Of a DNA stretch of 64,000 nucleotides, positions 43,328-51,508 are shown piece after piece; positions within the stretch are counted from its first letter, which is position 1; each line of letters opens with the position of its first letter. The translations under genes and the position numbers were made by a program. The DNA lies in assembly GCA_036389835.1 (NCBI GenBank), contig DASVWC010000055.1, positions 1-64,000 on the forward strand. Direction: 5' to 3'. Below the pieces are notes generated by a model that was not told the origin of the DNA, did no database searches, and worked only from the letters and a program-made list of their open reading frames with translations. The DNA is from AC-37 sp036389835. GTDB taxonomy: Bacteria; Actinomycetota; Thermoleophilia; Solirubrobacterales; Thermoleophilaceae.

Positions 43328-46300
43328 TTGAGGGGGACGGCACGCATCGGGGTAACCGTCAGGGCGGCGCTCACGGCCGTCTCGCTGTGCGCGCTCGCGC
43401 TCGCCGCGCCGGCCGGCGCGAGCCCGGTGGCCGACACGCAGGAGGAGTACACGGCGCTCGGCCGCGTCTTCCCCGATCCGCTCGCGGGCTGCCAGAACGC
43501 CGGGAGCTCGCCGTGCTCGCCGTTCGCCCAGGGCAACGTCCCAGCCACCCAGTTCGTCGGCTACGAGGAGTTCATCGCCGGCCTGCGGTTCCTCAACTCG
43601 AAGCCCGAGTGGCGGCGCTACCTCGAGGTCTGGCCGCTCGACGGCAAGATCGGCGACGGCTCGGGCACGAAGCCCGGCAACGACATGTTCCCGGGCAACA
43701 CCCTCGACTCGATCGAGTTCAAGCCGCGCAGCGACTTCGAGTCGGCCGGCATCGCCACGAGCGGGACCGGGCGCAGGCGGTCGGACCTGATCGTCGCGCG
43801 CGTGACCGACGAGAACGTGCCGGACAAGGGCAAGAAGCGCTACACCCTGTCCCTCTCGATCCACGGCATCGAGCGCGCCGGCGCGGAGGGCGGGATCCGG
43901 GCGATCGAGGACCTCGTCACGGCGGGCACGCTCGGCACGGCCGGCAGGCCGATCCTCCCCAAGGACGCGGGCCCCTCCCCCACCTTCGGCGAGACGCTCC
44001 GCAACACGATCATCTACTTCACGTTCCCGAACCCCGACGGGTGGCGCCGCGGGAGCGTCTCGGAGGGCGGCGTCTTCTTCCAGCGCTACAACGGCAACGG
44101 CGTCGACCTCAACCGCGACTGGGCCGACATCGGCTTCCAGCACCGCTACTACTCCGCCACCTCCGAGCCGGAGACGCGCGCGTTCGACTCCTTCTACCGC
44201 AACGTCGAGGCGTCGAGCGGGCAGTTCACGGCTGGCGACGACCTTCACGGCCAGGCCGAGGACGACGCGCTCTCGTTCACGCTGCTGCCGCACGGCCGCC
44301 ACGACTACTCGAAGGATCTGCGGATCCGCAACTCCGCGATCAAGATCCACAACGCGACCTATGAGATGGTCAAGTGGTCGCCGATCGTGCAGCCCAACGA
44401 CGCCCCGCGCGGCGGCAATCCGGTCGGCTGCGCCCCCGGGGCGATCGGCGACAACTGCGCGAAGATCTACGGGCAGACCTGGGGCACGGTCTACGACACG
44501 ATCAACTACACGACCGCGGGCACCCTGGGCGACTGGTTCGACTCCTCCACCGGGCTCGGCGCCGACGGCATCGACAACGAGATGTCGTTCTCGCACCTCG
44601 ACAAGAACATCGTGTTCGACCCGCACACGGAGCAGATGCACGTGGACGGGAACAAGGCGCTGATCTACGCCCACGTGTCGTCGATGCTGAACCCCGCGAG
44701 CGGCCGCTTCGACGCGCCCGGGCGCAAGGGCTACGTCCCGAACACCCGCCTGAAGCGCAGCGCGCGCTCGGCGCCGCCGCCCCCCGAGGGCACCGTGCCG
44801 CAGGCGACGGTCGGGCCGGAGAACTTCGCCGGGACCTACAGCTTCAAGGTCAAGGAGGGCGACCAGCCGCCGGGCGGAGCCGACGGCGGCAAGAAGATCT
44901 TCAACGGCGGGATGCGGATCGACGTGCGCGGGCTGAACGCCCAGGGCGTCGGCGCCAGCGCCGTGTCGCTCGCGGTCCAGTGCCGGGGCTGCGACAAGCA
45001 CCGCGAGCGCGCCGCGCAGGCCGGCGACGAGTGGGTCACGGTGGGCGAGGACTTCAACCAGTCGCCTCTGTACGCGCAGGCCGGGCTCACCGTCGCGATC
45101 AACAACCCGCAGACGACCTTCACCGACAAGGCCGGCAAGCCGCAGCCGGTCGAGTGGCGCGCGGTCCTCTCGCCGGGCGAGCCCGCGAGCGTGGAGATCC
45201 ACTTCAGCTCCGGGCCCGCGGCCGACGACGGCAACACCGGCGGCGACGACCCGCCGAACCTGGCCGCCTACGACGTGGCCAACACCGACCTCTTCCCCGC
45301 GCTCAACAGGGACATGGAGCCCGGCGTGCCGGACTTCGAGTCGGTCGACCCGAGCGCCGTGATCGGGGGCAGGAAGAAGCTCGACGGGCTCGACTCGCTC
45401 GTGCTCGCCGACGACCCGTTCCCGTCCTACAAGGGCAGCTACGGCGTGAACCTCGTCGGTCAGAAGCCCGACGACTTCGACATCGCCTCGTCGCCTACGG
45501 TGCCCGGCGCGTACGACCCGAGCACCCCCGCCGACGAGCGCACGCCGGGGACCTACACGCTCAAGGAGTTCAAGCTCGCCGAGGGCCAGGCGGCCGGCGG
45601 TGCGAAGGTCAGGATCGACTGGGCGTCGGAGACCGACGACTTCGACATGTACCTGTACCGCAAGCTCGACAACGGCAAGCTGCTGCTGATCGGCTCGTCG
45701 CACAACGCGCAGCTCGACACCAACTGGGAGGAGATCGACCTCAAGCAGCCGATCGGCGCCGGCACCTACCAGCTCTACGTGGACAACTTCGCGGCGGTCA
45801 ACCCGACCTGGTCGGGCAAGGTCAGCTTCAGGCCGGTCGAGCCCACGCCGAGCGGGTCCGCCAGCGACGCCGACAAGGGCAAGTGGCTCGCGGCCGTGCG
45901 CAAATGGGTCGAGGGCGGCGGCAACCTGGTGCTGACCGACGGGGCGCTGCGCGCACTCCCCGAGCTCACGTCGATCCCGCCGGAGGCGATCGCGCGCACC
46001 ACCGTCTACGCCGGCCAGGTGACCTTCGACAGCGAGCCCGGGAAGAGCACGGTCAAGGACCCGCTCGCGCAGAAGCCGGTCACGATCGAGCAGCCCGGCG
46101 CGCGCTTCAACATCGGCAACCGCCGCCAGATCTTCGAGCCCACGCCGCTCGGCTTCCCGATCCAGCCGGACACGCGCAGCAACGCCGACGCGTCGTTCGC
46201 CTACCAGTGGCACGTGGACAAGGCGGCGTTCGAGGCCGCCGGCGGCCGCGTGGCGGGCACGTCGGTGGACGCCGAGGCGCGCGACGCCGCCCCGGTCCAC

Positions 46301-46873
46301 GACCGCGTGACGCTCGGCGAGGTAAAGGTCGGCAAGGGCCAGGTGCGGATCCTCGGCGGCGCGCTGCCCCAGCCCACGACGGAGTACAACCACCCGTACG
46401 GCCTCGAGCCCTACGCGCTGACCTACACCGGGTTCATCCTCGTGCGCAACCTGCTCGAGGTGCCGAGCATCCTCTCGTCGCCGACGATCGGCGGGCGCTT
46501 CCTGATCTCCGGCCGCGCCGTGAAGATGCGCAAGAACGCGGCGGCCGTGCGGGTCTCGTGCCGGCGGCCGTTCAGGTGCACGGGGCGGCTCACCCTCCAG
46601 ACGGTCGTGCGCCAGCGCAGCCGCAAGACGCGCAAGGTCGTCAAGCGGCGGGTCACGCTGGGGTCGGTGAAGTTCAACATCGGGAACAAGCAGCGCAACC
46701 GCGTGCTCCAGGTGCCGATCGCGAAGTCCGCGCGCAAGTACGTCCTGCGCACGCGGCGCGTGAACGTGCTCGCCACCGCGCCGATCAAGTTCGCGGACGG
46801 CAAGCGCGGGACCGCCCGCAACGACTTCTGGCTCTACCGGCCGACGTCCAGGGCGCTCCGCGCGAGGCGCTAG
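43328..46873 (+). CDS. Large secreted M14 zinc carboxypeptidase-like protein, copy 2
   Basis: A 1181-residue tandem paralogue of the preceding gene with the same domain order: signal peptide (VSLCALALAAPAGAS), M14 core with SIHGIERAGAEGG, VDLNRDWADIGF, GDDLHGQ and DGIDNEMSF, pre-peptidase-like domain (DDFDMYLYRKLDNG), the GGGNLVLTDGALRALPEL segment and C-terminal GTARNDFWLYRP. All zinc and catalytic residues are conserved, so both copies are probably active. TTG 43328 is chosen over GTG 43298 because the shared TGCTTCAAT motif would otherwise lie inside the gene. Confidence 0.87.
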   Translation: MRGTARIGVTVRAALTAVSLCALALAAPAGASPVADTQEEYTALGRVFPDPLAGCQNAGSSPCSPFAQGNVPATQFVGYEEFIAGLRFLNSKPEWRRYLEVWPLDGKIGDGSGTKPGNDMFPGNTLDSIEFKPRSDFESAGIATSGTGRRRSDLIVARVTDENVPDKGKKRYTLSLSIHGIERAGAEGGIRAIEDLVTAGTLGTAGRPILPKDAGPSPTFGETLRNTIIYFTFPNPDGWRRGSVSEGGVFFQRYNGNGVDLNRDWADIGFQHRYYSATSEPETRAFDSFYRNVEASSGQFTAGDDLHGQAEDDALSFTLLPHGRHDYSKDLRIRNSAIKIHNATYEMVKWSPIVQPNDAPRGGNPVGCAPGAIGDNCAKIYGQTWGTVYDTINYTTAGTLGDWFDSSTGLGADGIDNEMSFSHLDKNIVFDPHTEQMHVDGNKALIYAHVSSMLNPASGRFDAPGRKGYVPNTRLKRSARSAPPPPEGTVPQATVGPENFAGTYSFKVKEGDQPPGGADGGKKIFNGGMRIDVRGLNAQGVGASAVSLAVQCRGCDKHRERAAQAGDEWVTVGEDFNQSPLYAQAGLTVAINNPQTTFTDKAGKPQPVEWRAVLSPGEPASVEIHFSSGPAADDGNTGGDDPPNLAAYDVANTDLFPALNRDMEPGVPDFESVDPSAVIGGRKKLDGLDSLVLADDPFPSYKGSYGVNLVGQKPDDFDIASSPTVPGAYDPSTPADERTPGTYTLKEFKLAEGQAAGGAKVRIDWASETDDFDMYLYRKLDNGKLLLIGSSHNAQLDTNWEEIDLKQPIGAGTYQLYVDNFAAVNPTWSGKVSFRPVEPTPSGSASDADKGKWLAAVRKWVEGGGNLVLTDGALRALPELTSIPPEAIARTTVYAGQVTFDSEPGKSTVKDPLAQKPVTIEQPGARFNIGNRRQIFEPTPLGFPIQPDTRSNADASFAYQWHVDKAAFEAAGGRVAGTSVDAEARDAAPVHDRVTLGEVKVGKGQVRILGGALPQPTTEYNHPYGLEPYALTYTGFILVRNLLEVPSILSSPTIGGRFLISGRAVKMRKNAAAVRVSCRRPFRCTGRLTLQTVVRQRSRKTRKVVKRRVTLGSVKFNIGNKQRNRVLQVPIAKSARKYVLRTRRVNVLATAPIKFADGKRGTARNDFWLYRPTSRALRARR

Positions 46874-46901
46874 GCCCCCGGCGCCCATAGACTCCCCTGC
46901 C

Positions 46902-47507
46902 GTGGCCAAGCAGCGGCAGCAGAAGATGACCATGCAGGCCGGAGCGCTCGGGGCGATCCAGAAGCTCGAGTCGCGCTCCGACGAGGAGCTGATGCGCGAG
47001 ACCAAGCACCGAGCCGCGGCCCGCGCGATCCTCGGCGCCCGTGCGGCCGAGCGCTACGACGCCAAGCAGGCGCGCACCTACTTCAACGAGGCGCTGGCCG
47101 GCACGCCGCCGCGGGAGCGGCCGGCGCTGCGGCAGATGATGAAGGCGTCGCTCGCGCTCGCCGAGCGCCGGCCGGAGGAGCTACGCGAGGCGATGGAGTC
47201 GATGGGCCAGACGCCGCCCTCGAGCCGCCAGCTCCTGATCCTGCGGCTGATGGCCCTTATCTCGCCCCCGCCGGGCTCCAGCGTGCTGCTGCGCGCGCGC
47301 GGGATCGCGCTGCTGATCGCGATCGTCCTCGTGCTGATCGCGATCGGGTTCGGGCTGGCGAAGCTGGTGGCGCTCCCGTTCGGCGGCGTCGGCACCTTCG
47401 GCGGGATCCTGCTCGGGCTGCTGATCGTGGTCGCGATCCTCGGCCTGCTGACGCTGCTCGGGCGCCGCAGGCAGGCGAGGGCGCAGGCGGCGGCGAGAGC
47501 GGGCTAA
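46902..47507 (+). CDS. Hypothetical protein with C-terminal membrane hairpin
   Basis: A 201-residue protein. The first ~120 residues are helical and charged (QARTYFNEALAGTPPRER resembles a TPR-like helix pair); two membrane helices follow (about 135-155 and 160-185) and a basic tail. No family known to me. GTG 46902 is eight bases after TAGACT (46888-46893), so the transcript is probably leaderless. Its stop overlaps the converging thioredoxin gene by four bases. Confidence 0.72.
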   Translation: MAKQRQQKMTMQAGALGAIQKLESRSDEELMRETKHRAAARAILGARAAERYDAKQARTYFNEALAGTPPRERPALRQMMKASLALAERRPEELREAMESMGQTPPSSRQLLILRLMALISPPPGSSVLLRARGIALLIAIVLVLIAIGFGLAKLVALPFGGVGTFGGILLGLLIVVAILGLLTLLGRRRQARAQAAARAG

Positions 47508-48256
47508 TACATCGCCGCCGAGAAGCGGCGGCGGTGCTCGCGGGCGAGCGGGTCGCCCGGCCCGAGCTCGGTGAAGATCGCGACCATCACCTTGCGGATG
47601 TCCTCGCGCGCGTCCTCGTCCACCCCGGCGAACGCCTCCTGCAGCGATTCGAGGGCGGCCGCGCGGTCGTCGCCGTCCCAGGCGGCGAAGGCGGCTTCGA
47701 GGCCGCCGTCGTCGCGCGACAGGCGCGCACGGGCGGCCAGGCCGGCGGCGGTGAAGTCGTGCTCGTGCGGCTCGAGGACCTCGATCGCGGCGTCGGCGTC
47801 GCCGCGCGCGAGGAGCAGCCGCCCCAGGGCGCGGGCCACGCTGGCGTTGCGCGGGTCGGCCTCGAGGGCCGCGCGCAGGTCGGCCTCGTCGCCGCTCTCG
47901 AGCGCGGCGTCGGCCTGCTGGGCCGCCTCGGACGGCACCAGCTCGTCGAAGAAGCGCTCGATCTGCGCCGGCGGGATCGCGCCGGTGAACTCGGCGACCA
48001 TCTTGCCGTCCTTGAACGCCTTGACCGCTGGGATGCTCTGCACGCGGAAGGCCTGGGCGAGCCCCTGGTTCGAGTCGACGTCGACCTTCGCGAGATCCAC
48101 CTTGCCCTCGCGGTCGCCCGCGGCCCTCTCGAGCGCCGGGCCGAGCCGCCGGCACGGGCCGCACCACTCGGCCCAGAAGTCGACGACCACCGGCACCTCG
48201 CGCGAGCGCTCGATCACGTCCCGCTCGAAGTCGGCCTGACTCACGTCGCGGACCAT
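47504..48256 (-). CDS. Thioredoxin-TPR protein (YbbN/CnoX-like)
   Basis: A 250-residue protein with an N-terminal thioredoxin fold (VVVDFWAEWCGPCRRLGP, active site WCGPC; cis-Pro in QSIPAVKAF) and a C-terminal TPR-like half (LRAALEADPRNASVARALGR). This is the layout of YbbN/CnoX co-chaperones, which hold clients and protect against oxidation; the intact CGPC suggests real redox activity here. ATG 48256 overlaps the stop of the cyclophilin gene (ATGA), linking two protein-folding factors. Confidence 0.93.
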   Translation of the reverse strand: MVRDVSQADFERDVIERSREVPVVVDFWAEWCGPCRRLGPALERAAGDREGKVDLAKVDVDSNQGLAQAFRVQSIPAVKAFKDGKMVAEFTGAIPPAQIERFFDELVPSEAAQQADAALESGDEADLRAALEADPRNASVARALGRLLLARGDADAAIEVLEPHEHDFTAAGLAARARLSRDDGGLEAAFAAWDGDDRAAALESLQEAFAGVDEDAREDIRKVMVAIFTELGPGDPLAREHRRRFSAAMY

Positions 48257-48957
48257 CAGGACTCCTCGACCGTGACCTTCTCGATCAGCACGACCTGGGT
48301 GGGCTGCTCGGCCGCGTCGCCGAGGGCTCCGATCCGGTCCACCACCTCGGTGCCGTCGGTGACCTTGCCGACGATCGCGTACTCGGCCGGCAGGCCGCGG
48401 TCGCCGGTCATCACGAAGAACTGGCTGCCGGCGGTGCCGGGCGGCTCGTCGCCGGCCTTCGCCATCGCGACGGAGTACTTCGGATAGGTGGCGTCCGCGG
48501 GCGGCTCGTCGACGGTCGAGTAGCCGGGGCCGCCCGTGCCGGTGCCGGTGGGGTCGCCGCCCTGGATCACGAAGTCCGGGACGATGCGGTGGAAGGTCGT
48601 GCCGTCGAAGAACCGCTGCTGCGCGAGCGAGACCAGCGACGCGGAGGCCTTCGGAGCGGTCTTGGGGTCGAGCTCGACCGTGAAGTCGCCGCAGCTCGTG
48701 GCGAAGACGAGCGAGTAGGTCTTGCCGTCGTCGAGGTCGCCCTTCGGCTTCTTGGCCGTGCGCTCCCCGCCCGACGGCGCCTCGGCCTGCTCGCAGCCCT
48801 CGGCGGAGTCGGCCTCCGGGGCCGTCGTGGTGGGCGTGGCGGGCGCGGCCTCGCTGGGCGCCGCGGTGCTCGAGTCGCTCTTCGGCTCGTCGTCGTCGCC
48901 GCACGCGCCGAGCGCGGCGGCGAGGCAGATCGAGGCGATGACGAGCGTGCGTCGCAC
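48256..48957 (-). CDS. Peptidyl-prolyl cis-trans isomerase lipoprotein (cyclophilin)
   Basis: A 233-residue lipoprotein. Lipobox ALGAC (Cys19), a Ser/Thr/Pro/Ala-rich linker to about residue 70, then a cyclophilin domain with FFDGTTFHRIVPDFVIQGGD and SQFFVMTGD, containing the catalytic Arg and Phe. It should fold exported proteins outside the membrane. GTG 48957 is seven bases after TACCCT (minus strand). Coupled to the thioredoxin-TPR gene and divergent from the HAD gene by 25 bases. Confidence 0.94.
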   Translation of the reverse strand: MRRTLVIASICLAAALGACGDDDEPKSDSSTAAPSEAAPATPTTTAPEADSAEGCEQAEAPSGGERTAKKPKGDLDDGKTYSLVFATSCGDFTVELDPKTAPKASASLVSLAQQRFFDGTTFHRIVPDFVIQGGDPTGTGTGGPGYSTVDEPPADATYPKYSVAMAKAGDEPPGTAGSQFFVMTGDRGLPAEYAIVGKVTDGTEVVDRIGALGDAAEQPTQVVLIEKVTVEES

Positions 48958-48964
48958 GGCCGAC

Positions 48965-48974
48965 AGGGTAGCTT
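48965..48974. promoter_or_regulatory. Interlocked bidirectional promoter
   Basis: The ten bases AGGGTAGCTT hold TACCCT on the minus strand (seven bases before GTG 48957) and TAGCTT on the plus strand (eight bases before GTG 48983), sharing the central TA. The two genes can hardly be transcribed from both -10s at the same moment. Confidence 0.6.
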
Positions 48975-48982
48975 CACGGGTC

Positions 48983-49780
48983 GTGCCGATCTCGCCGTTC
49001 GTGGCCCAGTACGAGCAGCTCATCCTCGACCTCGACGGGTGCGTCTACGTCGGCGGCGAGGCCGTGCCCGGCTCGCCCGAGGCGATCGTGGCCCTGCGCG
49101 CGGCCGGCAAGCGGGTGGCATTCGCGACCAACAACCCGCGCAACTCGGGCGAGGACTACGTGCGGCGGCTGTGGGGGCTCGGGATCCAGGCGTCGATCGC
49201 CGACGTGGTGACCGTGGGCGGGGCCGTGCAGCACCTGCTCGCCGAGCGCTATCGCGGCCGGAAGGCCTTCGCGGTCGGCACGCCGGTCCTGAAGAAGCAC
49301 GTCGCGGACTCGGGCGTCGGGCTCCTGAACGGGTCCGACCTCGCCACGCGCGCCGACGTGGTCGTGGTCGGCGGCACCGAGGACCTCGTCTACGACGACC
49401 TGCGGGTGGCGGCGCTCGCGCTGCGGCGGGGAGCCGACTTCCTGGCCACGAGCCGCGACCCCACCCACCCGATGCCCGACGGGCTGTGGCCGGGGACCGG
49501 CGCGATCGTGGCGGCGCTCGAGTACTCGACCGGGCGCAAGGCGGCGATCGTCGGCAAGCCCGAGCCGCAGCTCTTCGTCACCGCCCTGGACCGGCTCGGC
49601 GACGGGCGCACGCTCGTGGTCGGCGACCGGCTCGACACCGATGTCGCCGCCGCCGCGAAGGCTCACCTCGACTCCGTGCTGGTGCTGAGCGGCGGCACGA
49701 GCGCGGCGGAGGCCGCCGCCGCGCCCGAGCCTAGGCCCGTGCGGGTCGCCATGGACCTGCGCGAGCTGGTGCTGGGCTGA
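48983..49780 (+). CDS. HAD-IIA family phosphatase
   Basis: A 265-residue HAD hydrolase of the NagD/phosphoglycolate-phosphatase-like IIA group: motif I LILDLDGCVYVGGEAVPGS, motif II FATNNPRNSG, and motifs III/IV IVGKPEPQLF and VVGDRLDTDVAAA. The catalytic aspartates are present. These enzymes dephosphorylate small metabolites (glycerol phosphate, phosphoglycolate, pNP-type sugars). GTG 48983 is eight bases after TAGCTT. The next gene overlaps as TGATG. Confidence 0.92.
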   Translation: MPISPFVAQYEQLILDLDGCVYVGGEAVPGSPEAIVALRAAGKRVAFATNNPRNSGEDYVRRLWGLGIQASIADVVTVGGAVQHLLAERYRGRKAFAVGTPVLKKHVADSGVGLLNGSDLATRADVVVVGGTEDLVYDDLRVAALALRRGADFLATSRDPTHPMPDGLWPGTGAIVAALEYSTGRKAAIVGKPEPQLFVTALDRLGDGRTLVVGDRLDTDVAAAAKAHLDSVLVLSGGTSAAEAAAAPEPRPVRVAMDLRELVLG

Positions 49781-50064
49781 TGGCGCGCAAGACGCACCAC
49801 AAGCACTCGTCGAGCAAGGGCTACCGCAAGCTGCTCGACTCGCTGGCCGCGCTCGACGGCGTGCACCGCGTGGCGACCGGCCGCGTCACGCCCCGGATGG
49901 GGTCCGGCCGCCCCGTCGCCGCGATCTCGAAGGTGCGCCGGGTCGACTCGGGCCTCTCGATCACGATCAACACCGACGGCGCGATGATCGACGCCTACGT
50001 GATCACCGACCGCCCCGCCGCGGTCGAGGCGGCGATGGCCGAGCGCGGCTGGACGGCGTCCTAG
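49780..50064 (+). CDS. Small basic protein, possibly DUF2103-like
   Basis: A 94-residue protein with a His/Lys-rich N-terminus (ARKTHHKHSSSKGYRKL) and an alpha-beta remainder (LAALDGVHRVATGRVTPRMG, then SGLSITINTDGAMIDAYVIT). The layout resembles DUF2103 predicted metal- or nucleic-acid-binding proteins, but the match is by eye and weak. ATG 49780 overlaps the HAD stop (TGATG). The stop overlaps the converging gene by four bases. Confidence 0.65.
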   Translation: MARKTHHKHSSSKGYRKLLDSLAALDGVHRVATGRVTPRMGSGRPVAAISKVRRVDSGLSITINTDGAMIDAYVITDRPAAVEAAMAERGWTAS

Positions 50065-50543
50065 GCGGCCAGGCGCCCCGGATCGACCCCGAGCAGCCGC
50101 GCGGCGTCCTCCGTCACGGTCAGGCCCGCCGCGGCGGCCGCGGCCAGGCCGGCGGCCGGGTCCAGGCCGCGGTGCTCGTGCAGGTGCGCCGCGCAGACCG
50201 CCGCCACGAAGTCGGTGTGGCGGTTGCCGTGGATCGCGACCGCGCCGGCCCGCCGCAGCTCGCGGCGCAGCAGCGGGAGCAGCTCCTCGAGGGCATCGGC
50301 GCCCGCGGCGCACGACGCGACGGGCAGGTGGTGCCAGTCGAGCCCGGCCGCCTCGTAGCCGGGGATGTTGTGCCGCGTGGGCATCGTGGAGACGACCAGG
50401 CGCACACCGCGCTCGGCGAGGTACTCGATCTCCGCCTCGCGCCGTGCCGGGCGGTGGCTCCGCCCGCCGCCGCCCGGGCGCTCGAGCGCGCACAGCTTGC
50501 GCGGGCGCGCCCACCAGATTCGCTTGGGTCGTGTGGGTGTCAC
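50061..50543 (-). CDS. Degenerate dual-specificity-phosphatase-like protein
   Basis: A 160-residue protein whose layout follows small cysteine-dependent phosphatases: an opening IWWARPRKLCALERPGGGGR, YLAERGVRLVVSTM, a loop GLDWHHLPV in the general-acid region and an active-site-like loop after VAIHGNRHTDF. In active enzymes this loop is HCxxGxxR; here the Cys is replaced by Gly and the Arg position is not met, so a phosphatase reaction is unlikely. It could be a phospho-ligand-binding pseudoenzyme. GTG 50543 is used; a TTAGCG hexamer lies a few bases before it. Confidence 0.6.
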   Translation of the reverse strand: MTPTRPKRIWWARPRKLCALERPGGGGRSHRPARREAEIEYLAERGVRLVVSTMPTRHNIPGYEAAGLDWHHLPVASCAAGADALEELLPLLRRELRRAGAVAIHGNRHTDFVAAVCAAHLHEHRGLDPAAGLAAAAAAGLTVTEDAARLLGVDPGRLAA

Positions 50544-50617
50544 GCCCCGCTAAGGCCCGGGCGCGGGAAGTTCTCCCCCCTCGGCACGCCGGGTCGCGGT
50601 CGTAGAATCCCCGCCCG

Positions 50618-51508
50618 ATGGCCGACTCCCGCCGCCCGCTCGCGGTGCTCGTGAATCCCGCGGCGGCCGCAGGCCGCGCGCTCGCCGCGCTTCCCGAGGT
50701 CCGCGCCGAGCTCGAGCGGGCCGGGGCGGAGTTCCGGGTCGTCGAGACGGCGAGCGCCGACCATGCCCGCGAGCTGGCGGCGGCCGCTGCGGACGCTGGC
50801 GAGACGGTGGCCGCCCTCGGCGGCGACGGGTTCGTCGGCGCGATCGCGGGCGTGCTCTGCGGCTCGGAGACGCCGCTGGCGCTCCTTCCCGGCGGTCGCG
50901 GCAACGACCTCGCGCGCGTTCTGGGGATCCCGAGGGACCCTGCCGGCGCGGTGCGCGTGGCGCTGGAGGGCGTGGTGCGCCCGTTCGACGTGGCCGAGGC
51001 GAACGGGACGACCTACGTGGGCATCGCGAGCTGCGGCTTCGACTCCGAGTGCAACCGGGTAGCGAACGAGGCGAAGCTGATCAAGGGCAACCTCGTCTAC
51101 CTCTACTCGGCGCTGCGCGTGCTCGCCGGCTGGAAGCACGCGGAGTTCGAGGTGGTCGTCGACGGCGACCGCCACCGCTTCCGCGGCTACAACGTCCTCG
51201 TCGCCAACTCGAAGGCCTACGGCGGCGGCATGTACATCGTCCCGCACGCGGAGCTCGACGACGGCCTGCTCGAGGTGATGGTGACCACCGCCGAGGAGGG
51301 GAAGCTCGCCTTCGCGAGGGGCGTGCTCAGGACCTTCAGCGGCGCGCACGTGGACAACCCGGCGCTGCGGTTCCTGCGCGGGCGCGAGGTGGAGGTGAGC
51401 GCGGACCGCCCGTTCGAGGTCTACGCGGACGGCGACCCCGTCGCCGCGATGCCGGTGCGGATCCGCGTGGCCGAGCGCGTGCTGCGCGTGATGGTGCCGG
51501 CCCCCTGA
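50618..51508 (+). CDS. Diacylglycerol/lipid kinase family protein
   Basis: A 296-residue YegS/DgkB-type lipid kinase: VLVNPAAAAGRA at the start, the nucleotide loop ALGGDGFVGAIAGVL, LLPGGRGNDLARVLGIP and the C-terminal KAYGGGMYIVPHAELDDG. It should phosphorylate diacylglycerol or a related lipid at the membrane. ATG 50618 is nine bases after TAGAAT (50603-50608). It starts an operon with murT, a methyltransferase and gatD (TGATG overlap with murT). Confidence 0.93.
   Translation: MADSRRPLAVLVNPAAAAGRALAALPEVRAELERAGAEFRVVETASADHARELAAAAADAGETVAALGGDGFVGAIAGVLCGSETPLALLPGGRGNDLARVLGIPRDPAGAVRVALEGVVRPFDVAEANGTTYVGIASCGFDSECNRVANEAKLIKGNLVYLYSALRVLAGWKHAEFEVVVDGDRHRFRGYNVLVANSKAYGGGMYIVPHAELDDGLLEVMVTTAEEGKLAFARGVLRTFSGAHVDNPALRFLRGREVEVSADRPFEVYADGDPVAAMPVRIRVAERVLRVMVPAP

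Noticed and set aside
39595..43548. Very long antisense open frame (over 1300 codons) opposite the first M14 gene, and a similar one at 43217-47005
   Set aside because: In very GC-rich DNA a strong third-position bias leaves the opposite strand open. The antisense translations are low-complexity (Arg/Val/Leu/Ala) and have no domain, while the sense frame has a signal peptide and complete peptidase motifs.
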